NCBI RefSeq assembly: GCF_037042905.1 | Contig: NC_087252.1 | Coordinates: 24,571,401-24,635,400, forward strand | DNA from: Lytechinus pictus | Taxonomy: Eukaryota; Echinodermata; Echinoidea; Temnopleuroida; Toxopneustidae | Reading direction: 5' to 3' | DNA length: 64,000 nucleotides | Shown: in pieces, positions 12,701 to 24,700 of the stretch | How positions within the stretch are numbered: the first letter of the stretch is position 1 | How the letters are laid out: every line of letters begins with the position of its first letter | Notes under the pieces: model-generated | Databases searched by the model: none | Seen by the model: the letters and a program-made list of their open reading frames with translations, nothing else | What the model was told of the DNA's origin: nothing | Position numbers and translations under genes: made by a program

Positions 12701-15700
12701 CTATATATATTATGCTTAATATATCGCGCATATTGAAATACATGTATGTCCATTGCTGATGTACGCTTTTTCCAAATTGCGCTAAATTGATGCCTGTTGC
12801 CATGGTTAATTACGCTATTTTATTCACGAGTCCAGTGTCCAAAACAGACTCATTAATAAAATAGCGTACCTAATCATGGTAACAGGCATCAATTTGGTGC
12901 ACAGTGACAAAAGCGTGCATCAGCATCGGACACTTTTCAGTATACGTGGTAAATTAAGTGTAATTTAAAAGGAAAACTTCATAAACAATGGGTTCAACCG
13001 GTGGTTTTTCAAAACCACCTTTGTGAATTTGGGTCAATCTGTTTGTTTACATTTTCTGGATTACAGGAGGTCCTGGAGATGAAGGGAAGGAGTGGAGACA
13101 TCTCTCAGATGGAAGATATGGAGAAGGAGAGACAAGAACTGGTTGCAGCGATCAAGAAGGAGAGAAGGATGCTGCAGGAATTGGAGAAGGAGAAGAAACA
13201 GATGGAGGGGAAAGTCAAGAGTCTGCATGCACAGTCTAGGTTGGTATTATTTTTGAGTGAGAGAGGGAGAAGAGGAGAGAGAGAGGGGGAGGAGGGATGG
13301 GAGGGGGATTGATGGGGAAAAGGCATTGGAATAAAAAAAATTTGAGGAGAAGACACATATGGAGGGGAAAATGAAGAGTCTGTATGCACAGTTTATGTTG
13401 GTATTGTTTTATCAGCGAGAGAGAGAGAAGGTGGAGAGAGAGGGAGGGGATTGGATGCGACAAGAATTGGAGGAGAAGAAACAGATGGAGGGGAAAGTCA
13501 AGAGTCTGCATGCACAGTCTAGGTTGGTATTGTTTATGAGAAGAGAGAGACAGAGGGGGGGAGAGGGGTGGGACAGGGATTGGCTGGGAAGAGGCACTGG
13601 AATCTAAAGAATTGGAGAAGGAGAATAAACAGTTGGAGGGAAATGTGAAGAGTCTGCATGCATAGTCTAGGTTGGTATTGTTTTATCAGGAGAGACAGAA
13701 GGTGAAGAGAGACAGATAGAAACAGAGAGAAGGGGAGGGGATTGGTGGTGGGGAGGGGGTATTGGATGCAACATGAATTGGAGGAGAAGAAACAGTTGGG
13801 GAGGAGAGAGCGAGAGCGCAAAGGGGATGGAGGAGTCCGGATATGATGGGGAAGGGCATTAGATGTGACAAAAGGTGGAGGAGAAGAAACAGATGGAGGG
13901 AAAATTATGCATGCACAGTCTAAGTTGGTATCATTTATCAGGGAGAGACAGATAGAAACAGAGAGAAAGGAAGGAGGGGCAGAGATGAAGTAAAGAGAGA
14001 AACTTTTCTCAAAACCTGAGGAGAAAACAGATACATTTCCAGCTTGGTATCACCTACATGTATTAGGTATGAGAGAGAGAGTGACGGAGGGAAGAGAAGT
14101 GGTCTAGTGGTTACGACTCTCACCTTTTAATCAGAGGGTCGCGGTTTCAAATCCTAGCCATGGCATGTTTTCCTTAAGCAAGTAATTTATCCACACTGTG
14201 CTGCACTTGACCCAGGTGAGGTGAATGGGTACCCGGTAGGATCAATTCCTTGCATGCACTGAGCGTTGGTGATGGTAGCTCGAGCTAAAGCTGGGGTAAT
14301 AATAGCAAGTGCTTTGTATCCTCAGGCAAAAAGCGCTATATAAATCCAGCTACAGTATTATTATTATTATTATTATTAGAAGTGAAAAAGAAAGGAGAAA
14401 GGAGGCACATATGTTACAAGGAGAAACTGATGGCCTTTGCATTATTTGTTTTATGTAATTGTTAGGTAGTATAGATTTGTACTTATAGGTTGTTTTATTT
14501 TTTCCAGACATTTAAATGGAGGACTCGATGAAGGCATGACCAATGGTTACCATGACAACCCCTCCACACCACATAATGCACGTTTCAGAAGGAAAGCTGA
14601 CATTCCCGACACACCCGATGTCGACCTATTAGACCTGAACGAGCTTGACCCTCTCACGCCCTCCCCTACGAAACAGGTCCGACAAATGATACATCCCAGA
14701 GACTTGGCAAAATCACCTACTGGTCGGGATGTTCCATTCTCAACGGGTAAGTATTTCTCTTCTAAATGAGATTATATTCATCTTAATGCTATTATTCTAA
14801 TTATCCCTTACAAATTAAGTCTGTCAAATGGGACGTCCCAGAGACTCAGCAAAATCTCCAACTGGTCGGGATGTTCCATTCTCAATGGATGAATATTGCT
14901 ATTCTAAATTATTTTTTTTTTATTGTATTTAACTGTATTAGTAAACTTCTCATTATTTTAATACCTGAATAATCCATTTTCTACTTTATTTACTAATTAT
15001 TTTGCATTTTTTTAACTGAAAAAAAATTGACCAAGTGGTATTTGACAAATAAATAGAGCCTAACTTTAAATAAGACAAAATGTAAATGGACTAAATGGCA
15101 ATTTGACCAAAAGTGAAGAAGACATACTGGCTTATATCGTGTTGGACAAGACCAAAATGAAAGTAGACAAAGTGGCAATGTGTCCATCCTTTCATATTGT
15201 CTTGCAGAGCTTGATGACGAGGATGACTATGAGATGCCGCGTGGGGGAAGGAGGTATGCCTCTCACAAGGCAAGAGGAAAGCGAGCTGCCTATGACGACG
15301 ATCAGATGTATAATCCTCCTCTCCCATCGAGACATAGAGGGCGCCATGCGTGGCAATACATGGAGTCTGATGCATCGGAGGAGTTTGATGATGCAACTGC
15401 CAGGCGGCAGATGGCTAAGAGGTTAGTTTAGTTGAAAAAACTAGATCTGGGGAGGGTTTCATAATAATAATAGGCATTTATATAGCGCCATCTATCTAGA
15501 AATATTCTATTCTGAGGCGCGTTATTATTATTACTGGCGAAAAGAAGCTGCTGAAAACTGCTTATCTAATAAAAGAGAGCCAATGGAGTAAATTAGAAAG
15601 TCAAGAAGGGGCCTAAGCTTTCGATCCTAGCAGAATCTTCGTCGGAGGCAAAATGACAAACATATAAAGTGGAACAACCATAATATAGACCACAAACAAG

Positions 15701-18700
15701 CTACAGCAACACTAGAAACAAGGAGACAAAAGGGGCATTAGTTAGTAGAGAAGACCAATCAGGTTAGTGAAGGGGATGAAATAAAAGGAGTAGACAGACA
15801 CAAAGGGAAGTTAGTGTAAGTAAGGCCAAGAGGGATTAAGATAATGAGGCAGGCAACATCAAACAGGATCTGGAACAAAACAGTGATAGAGGGATGAATA
15901 ACTAGAGAATTAGTGAGAGGTGGGTCAAACAGGTTACAAAGAAAGGCATAATAAACTGGTGCATAAGAGTGGGGGGAAAAAAGGAAAAGAATGGGGAACA
16001 ACTGATAATGTGCAAAAGACATATAAGTATATATGATAAAGCATTAAACTAAGAGAAGAAGGTAAGTGTAAATATGTATCTAAAAGTGATATGTATATAA
16101 ATATATCCAAAAAATAAATGTATATGAAAAAATGTAAAGACACATATGGTGTAACTGATATTGTAATCCGCTAGGTGTGACGGGAAAAAAACATAGGACT
16201 ATACAGTAGGAAAAAAAAAAAAACCTGTATATGTGAAAAAGAGGAAGCAAATTGCCTAAAAAGGTAAAAGCAAATATAGAAGAGAGGGGGTGTATTATGA
16301 AGAAACCATAGTATACATGTCAATAAGCAAATGTGGTAAATCTAAAAGAGGTGAGTGGAGACAAAAACAAAATATATATATATAATAATTATTATATCGC
16401 CTGAACAAGGAAGGAAAAATTGGAGCTGAGCTTGTATGAGATATGGGAGGAAAGTAGAGGAAGAAACTATAATGTAACTATTCAAAAGAGCTGAGGGGAA
16501 AAATGATATGTATATATAAATTGAAAGTGGATAGGAAAGAATAATCAGTCGTTCCCCTCTTGGATGTTCAGGCCATGAGGTTGGGTGGTGCGAAGTCGTC
16601 TTATCCAGAGCTTCTCTCTGCTAGTACGGACTGAGTCAGGACGGGAACCTAAAGATTCGATGCCCTGTAGCATCATGTCAGTGATGGAGTGGTTGGGGAG
16701 GTTAAAATGGCGGCCAACTGGAGTGTCCAGCTTGCTGTGTTGACGGTGGATATTATTATTACCCCGGCTTTAGCTCGAGCTACCATCACCGGCACTCAGT
16801 GCATTCAAGGAAATAATCCTGCCAGGTACCCATTCACCTCACCTGGGTCGAGTGCAGCACATTGTAGATAAATTTCTTGCTGAAGGAAATACGCCATGGC
16901 TAGGATTCGAACCCACGACCCTCTGTTTGAAACAATTGTGTTTTCTGTTATTTTTAGGGTAAATTCTTAATCCAAGGTTAAATTTTGCAATTCAATGGAT
17001 GTGTGGAATTTACAGGGGAGCATGGAACCGTAGTAAATACATGTGTATGGGTATGATTAGTGCCTAGTACATACATATGAAATATTTAAATTTGCTTCCA
17101 GTGACCTTCGTCTGCGTCTTGCGGAGGAGAATGGAGCCATCAGTCGAGCCAAAGACTTCTTGAAGCGCCAAAAGAGACAGCTTCATCAGCAGAAATCAGC
17201 TTTGGAGGATGCGAAGACGGAATGGAGAAGAGACCTCAGACAAGGCTATGAAGAGAACGGAGACACCATAAAAGGAACACCGCTGGTATACGAAGATGTG
17301 CGACTTGGATTGGAGAGGGTAAGAATGAAGGAATGAATAAATGGAAAGATTGAGAGATAGTTGGATCGAAGGGAGGAATGAGAGAATGTATATATAGGAA
17401 AGACCTTAGGCAAGGCTATGAAGAGAACGGAGACACGGTAAGGGAACACCGCTGGTCTATAAATATGTGCGACTTGGCGTGGAAAGGGTAAGAATGAAGG
17501 AATGAAGAGATGGCTAGCTTGAGAGATAGTTTGAAGAGTGTAATTAGATAATGGAAGAGAGATAATAGGGCGAAACTATGAAAAGAACTGGGACATAGTG
17601 AAATGAACGCTGCTGATATATGAAGATGTTCGACTTTGAGAGGGTAAGAATGAAGATGGAATGAACAGGTGGAAAGATTGAAGGGAGTAATTAAAAAATT
17701 GAAGACAGACATAAGGCAATACTATAAAGAGAACAGAGACATACCAAAAGGAATGCCACTGATCTATGAAGATGTACGAGTTGGACTGGAGAGGGTAAGA
17801 AGAGAAGGAAAGATCAAGAGATAGTTTGTAGCGAGTACTTGGAGAGGGTAAGAATGAAGGAATGAAGAGATGGCTAGCTTGAGAGATAGTTTGAAGAGAG
17901 TTATTAGAGAATGGAAGAGAGATATAGGACGAAACTATGAAGAGAACGGAGACATATCGAAAGGAACGCTGCTGATCTATGAAGATGTGCGACTTAGATT
18001 GGAGAGGGTAAGAATTGAAGAAATTAAGAGATGGAAAAAATTGAGGGATAGTATTAAAGTTTGAAGGGAGTAATAAAAGAATTAAGAGATATAAGGCGAT
18101 CCTATGAAGAGAACGGAGACACATCGAAAGGAACGCTGCTGATCTATGAAGATGTGCGACTTGGATTGCAGAGGGTAAGAATTGAAGAAATTAAGAGATG
18201 GCTAGATCGAGAGATAGTTTGAAGAGAGTTATTAGAGAATGGAAGACAGATGTAGGGCAATACTATTATAAGAGAACGGAGATACAGCGAAAGAAACACT
18301 GTTGATCTATGAAGTTGTACGACTTGTATGGGAGAGGTTAATAATGAAGGAATGAATAGATTGATTGATTCAAGGATGGATAGGTGAATGAAAAAAGACA
18401 AGAATTACTTTAAATCTATGAAGATTTTGTATGTTTTCGAAAAGCTTTATGAAGCTGGCCCCCTGTCTATAACCCAGTTTGTTATGGACAGCTTTATGAG
18501 ATCACTCCCATATTTTCTTATTGTGTGTATGATAACTTTTACCCACAGGAGGCACTGGAGTTGGACAAAGCCTTGGTGAACTATACCACCGGGAGCCGTC
18601 TGGTGAGAGAGAAGGAGTCTAAACTCAAGAAACTAGAAGAGTCTCTCAATGACAAAGTGAGTATACCATTTCACTAAGAAAAGTTAGTGTGCATACAGGG

Positions 18701-21700
18701 GAGGGGTTTGGTTGGTTGGGTTGGGTTGGGTTGGGTCGGGTCGGGATGGTTGGCTGGTTGGTTGGCATTGAAATGCAAATCAGAACACCATGTTCATTTT
18801 GAGTGATACCTTAGGGAACAATACTAGGACCAGTATTGATTGATTCACATTTGGCAGTTGAAATATTGATTGCTGTTTTATTGATGATTATCAATTGATA
18901 CACATTGCTCAGTTAGTATGATCATTATGGTCATCATACAGAGGTAGAGATGTTGGCCAACATTCGGAGGCAAACCAAGACACCATCAGAGGTGCCAACC
19001 ATTACGTTTTTGCCGTAATCATTACGTTTTTTCATTCAAATTACGGCATTATGGTTTTTCTTTTCAAATTACGTTTTTTGACAATTTTGATAATGTGTGT
19101 ACATAATTGTATGTATGTGGAGTGCGTGTTGAGCCCACTGAACTAGAAATACGTATTTCTAGTTCAGTGGTTGAGCCCGAGATGAGCCTGGTATTTGCGC
19201 GTGCGTAGTCGCCCGCCAGCCGGTTTTCCAACGCACTTTAATAATTTGATAGCGTGCACGTACATATACGTTAGTTGAATATGCGAGCGGCATGCATGGT
19301 ACGAATCGCGATGTATAGCGACTGGTAAATACGTCTGTAAGGATGATGACGTCATCCAAGATGGCAACTTACGATGACAAACGAAAGGATCGAGGATGAT
19401 TATGTTTTGATCATCATTTGAAAGGAAATAACAGTAACTGCGGTCTAAGGTACGATATTTCTGAATTTTATATATTTTATCTTAAATTTGCATGTAATTT
19501 CTTTCCTATAAAGTGATGTTTTATTTCCAAAAAAACGATCCGAAAATCAGATTTCAGAATTTAGATCTAACGTTACTGCTAATACGTTGTCCTTACGCAC
19601 GGGCCAACACTCTTCAGGTGATCGAGCCAACGTTTGTTCTTGCAGCGCAGAGCGAGGAGTACGATGAATTGGGTAGGGTAATTCCCAAATGTAGTAAGAG
19701 AAGAGTCCATTTGTAATGGAGGGGGATTTGGAGGTTTGAGGGAAATTATTATTCCATTTGCAAAATTTTACAAAAATACTCATCATATATATTAAAGATT
19801 GAATCATCAAAAGATATTTTTCATATACTTTAAAATTAATTGTTGTGATAAAGAAATGAAATTTTGAGGCTATTTTCTTGAATTGATTAATCAATTCCCA
19901 AGCTTCGGATAACGGTACTGTCTGGTTAATTTTCATCAACTCGTAATCGTATCAAACAAATACGATGAATTCGGCTTTGAAAAGACCTGGAAAGCTCTTC
20001 ATTGTCCCTTGAAGTAATAATTCTGGGTGATATTCAACATTTATTGATAGTTTCACATGATTTATACTAGAGAGATGTCCTACTGCCTTTGGAATTCATT
20101 AAAAAAGTCGGCACTTTAGCATTCAGTTTAGCAGGAATGGGAAGATTTCTTCCCCGGTTCTGGCGGCCTAGATGTCTGCTCTATAGTGCCGTCACTGCTG
20201 GGGATGATTGAGTGTGCGTGCAGTGTGATTGAGGCTGAGCTGTGCACATCGTGAAGTGATTTACGATGGGACTTTTGTGGAATGATTTCAACTTCTTATC
20301 TATAGATCTATTTGAATTTTAGATTAGATTGATTTATGAATAATTTTTCTATATTTGTGGAATGTTACATGTACACTTCCATTTTATGACACTTTAATTT
20401 TAAAGGGTACTGTTTGGCAAAAACAATGTTACTTGGGAAGAGAAGTCTGAATTGATGTCAACTTTTTTTTAATATTTCTCTTAGTCTACAATTTGGTAGT
20501 TTTGTCAGGAAACTCAACATAAAACAATTAATTATTTTAGAAGTGGAAAGGAAGCTCCAGAAAAATGGGGCCCTAAAAATGTTCACCAGAACTGATTTTG
20601 GTGCCCCTGAAAGAATTTTTTCTCGACAGATCTTCACTTTGATAAGTGCCGGAGTCAGGTTGCACTACAAAATGAAAGGCCTACTTGTCATTTTTAGAAA
20701 AATTTGCCTAGGTGCCCATTTGACTAGAATAAAAGTGGCCTTCATGTCCTTTAGAATGGCCTTGATACCCTTTGAAATTTTGGGGCATCCAAGGCCACTT
20801 TGCCGGTTGCCCCAAGCTGAAAGTGCCCATTTGAAAATGGCCTTGCCCCTCTCAATTCTTAATTCAAGCCCTGCTACTGACTTAATTAAAATAAGGGTCC
20901 AATTTGTAACGCTCCGTTACTTAGCCCAGACTAGGCCTAGAGATTAACTTTTTTTAAATTGTTCACTGCATACATACTTTTTGCATTGGATGTTTGTCGC
21001 ATGTCGTTTTAAGGTTCGTTTTAGCACATTCCTTTTTTTTGTTGGAAATTCCTTTTTTTGGCCATAATGATTCCTTTTTTTGCTTGCACAAGGTTGGCAG
21101 CTCTGCACCATGTTTATTCTGAGTGATTCCACAGGGAGCAATACTAGGACCATTATGATTTATTCAAAGATTGAACAATTGCATGAAAGGAAGCTTTGAT
21201 CGACCAACCGGTTGATTGATTGATTGATTGACAAAATTTTGTGTTTATTATGGTCATTAGGATATATACAGAGGGAGAGACATTGGCCAGCATTCAGAGG
21301 CAAATCAGGACACCATGTTTATTTTGAGTGATTCCTCAGGGAGCAGTCCTAGGACCAACAGTAGCACCAGTGGGGATGAGTCTTATAAACAAGGTATTTT
21401 TAATCTTTATTTTGACTTCAATTTATTCATTTATGATTAATAATACCACGTTCCCCCTTTCGTAGCTGATCACGAAAAGTTTTGAACCGTCAAAAAAAAA
21501 TTCTACAATCAAAATGATTGCCACAACTGAACTGAAGATCTGATAAGATCTGACACGATCACTACGATTACTCCACGATTTTCATTTAGATCACTGCTTC
21601 AATGATGCGACTTATGATAGTGGGAACTAGATATTAGCAATCATGAAATGCTATTATTTTTGTTTGACTTGTTATTCATATTCAGTTTACATTTGCAATA

Positions 21701-24700
21701 AAAATACTGAATGAAATATATTTGTGTGTTCTGCATTTCCTTTTTTCATGAAGGGAAAACAAGAAATATGATTATTTAAATTCAATTATTCATTGTACAT
21801 TTGAAACAAAATTTTTAAATGAAAGAAATTGTATGTACTGTATTTCTCTGTTTTTTTTTTTTTTTTTCAACAACAAGAATTATGTCTTTCTTAACACTCA
21901 AACATGGTGCATTACTCGTTGACCTCTTTGTAAAATATCCCTCAGGCTTTGCACTGTAACTAACCTTCCTATTTCCTTGTGTATTGTAATCTAGATATAA
22001 GAGGTCACCATTCTAAGAAGAAGGGGAAAGTGAAAGGAATGAAGCAAGATGAGTCGTCTCAAGTTATCTCCTCTCTGAACAGTCTGAACAATCAGTTGCA
22101 GAATGTGATGACTGTGCTGAAACAACGGGAACTCCCGAATGCACCCGGTAAGCTGCAGAATGTAGACTGAGCTGTTGTGGCTCAGTGGATAAGTCTCTGC
22201 AATTTGAACCACAAGGTCCGAGGCTCAAATCCCACCGCAGCACTCGCGTTCCTTGGCAAGGTGTTTATCTACATTTGCCACTTTCCATCCAGGTTTAGTA
22301 AATGGGTTCCCGGTAGAAAGGAATTCCTTGAATGCTCGAGCGTTCGATCAGGATAGCCATGCTTAAGCCAGGTTAATAGTATGCAGCACTTAGAGACATT
22401 TGTATTAACCCTAATTCTCCCGGGGGGGGGGGCCATAATGGCCCCCCCCCCTCTACAATTTTTGCGATATATCTGCTGCGCAAAATTTTTTGACCTCGCC
22501 GCTCACTGACTTTTTACTTTCAAGTCTCGCGCAAATTTTGAGACCAAATTTGTGACGCCCGGGTACGCGGTTACGACATTACGCAACATTATGTAAGTGC
22601 ATGTCAGACCCATAATTGCTCATAAATGTGATTTCATGCACAAATCCAATGCAAATTGTGTATTTGGCCAAAATTCATAAATGTATCATTATTTCTACTT
22701 TTACTGATTAAACTTAATTAATTTTGCCTTGTTTATGATCAGAATTAAGTCTGGAACGATTTCCATCGAAAAAACAATAAAAAAACAAAAAGTAAAAAAA
22801 CAAGGAAATACATAAGAAATTAAAAAAACAATAAAATACATAAGAAATCGGTCTTGGTACCAGAATTTTTTTCATTCACAATTGTTAGGAATGCTATAAA
22901 AAATATTTTCACCCAAAAAATGGCATTCTAGGAGCTTTATTTAGTGAATCAGAGCAAAAAGTATGATTTCATGAATAAATTAGCATAATTAATTCATATA
23001 AAATAAAAATATATGAATTAAGTGAAATTTACCAATGCAACGGCGTAGATTACGTCATTCTCTACCATCATGCAAATTTTCGTTGTGATCGCGCAATCCA
23101 TGGCTGAGATCTTAAGGGGGGGCCATAATGCCCCCCCCCCCGGGAATGACAAGAATCAAAATACCCCGGGAGATTGAGGGTTAAGAGCTATATTAATGTT
23201 GCATATTATTATTAAGCAAATTAATTAAAAAATGGTTGCTTTGAATTTTTCATGGAAGTACCATGTAAATAACAGCCTTCTTTGATGGTCTACCAGCATA
23301 GCAAATACATGAGGGTGGCAGGCAATCTCGCCCCCCCCCCCCCCCTGACAGCCCTAATCGCCCCTAAAATTCTCCGAAAATGCATGCTTCGGGGTGACCG
23401 TTCTTTCTAGAGTCACCCCAAGATCTCTCACACACAATATTCAAGATTATTTAGAAAATCAATACTCTGACTAACCTTGGCAGAGTAACAATATTTGCTT
23501 TTACTGCATAATTGCTTGTTGCCCCTAAAATGAAAGAAATAGCCCCCAAAATTCTGCAATGGCTCTCATGATAGCCCCTAAAAAATAAAAATTATATCCT
23601 ACCCTGTGGTCTATCAAAAGACACAAACAAAATAACGGAAATGAGATTGGGAATGGCCCCACTGAAGTCAATATATTATTGGCCAGGTTCCTAACATTTA
23701 GAACCAGGGCAATAATACATGTACATTGACTTCAATGGGGTTTATTATGTATTCATGAGGTCATATCTCAGGCCCCCATGGACCGATTCCCACCAAATGT
23801 GAGTTGTGGGGGTTTTTTTTATCATGCTCTACCAAAATATGGTATCAAAAACGCTGAAATGCAAAAAGTGAAAATTGATGACGTCACACTTCGGTACTCT
23901 ATAATGTTAGATTGGACAGTTTTGTGAAACATTACCCAGGTTTTGTAGCCACCTATGGAAAGCCATCGACTTCATTCTATAGAAAGGATGTCCTTTCAGT
24001 TTGGTTTGTGAATGAATACTCATGCATGCATCATAGTATTGACCAATCAGTGTACTCTTCTTTGTTTCTCTATAGATAGAGTGTATGGTCCGTATTCTAA
24101 AGTCGGGTTTAAGTTAAACCTTGGTCTAACTCTGTGCTAAAATAATGGGGAGCCAAAAATTCAAAAATTCTGTTTATATTGTATATTTCTTATGTTTACT
24201 ATTTTGTGTCCTTTTGCTTTCCTAATGAAGAGAAATCCTTCAGTTATCATTCCCAGACAATTACAAACAATTTGAGTGTCAAATGAGTTAATAAATGGGA
24301 TGTGTACTGTTAAGGATTTGTGCCCCAAGTGGCTCTCCATACTTAAACCACAACTTTAAACCAGAGTTCAGAATATGGGCCTTCATGTATGTGTCCTAGG
24401 TGTATGATTATGATATCAATGGATTTTCTTATTTGTGATTAATCGGGTCAGTTGTAGCTATTTTTGTGACAGGGTCCCAATATACATGTATTATGTCATT
24501 TGTTTTCTTTCAGGCGGCCCCACACCAGGCTCTTACTCCACCTCTCCTACAGGGGGAATACCTCTTCAGAATGGAGCCCATGTACCGTACTCCCACCCAC
24601 CTCATAAATATGCAAACCCTCATTCATATGCCCCGCCCCCACAATCTGCTTTACCTCGTACTTCGTATGCAGTGCCTTCGACTGGGCCACTCCCTTATCA

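Noticed and set aside
21273..21393. CEP164 exon 19 starting after atacag at about 21272
   Set aside because: That start puts the exon in a frame with an early stop; the cattag acceptor at 21260 gives an open frame and correct phase.
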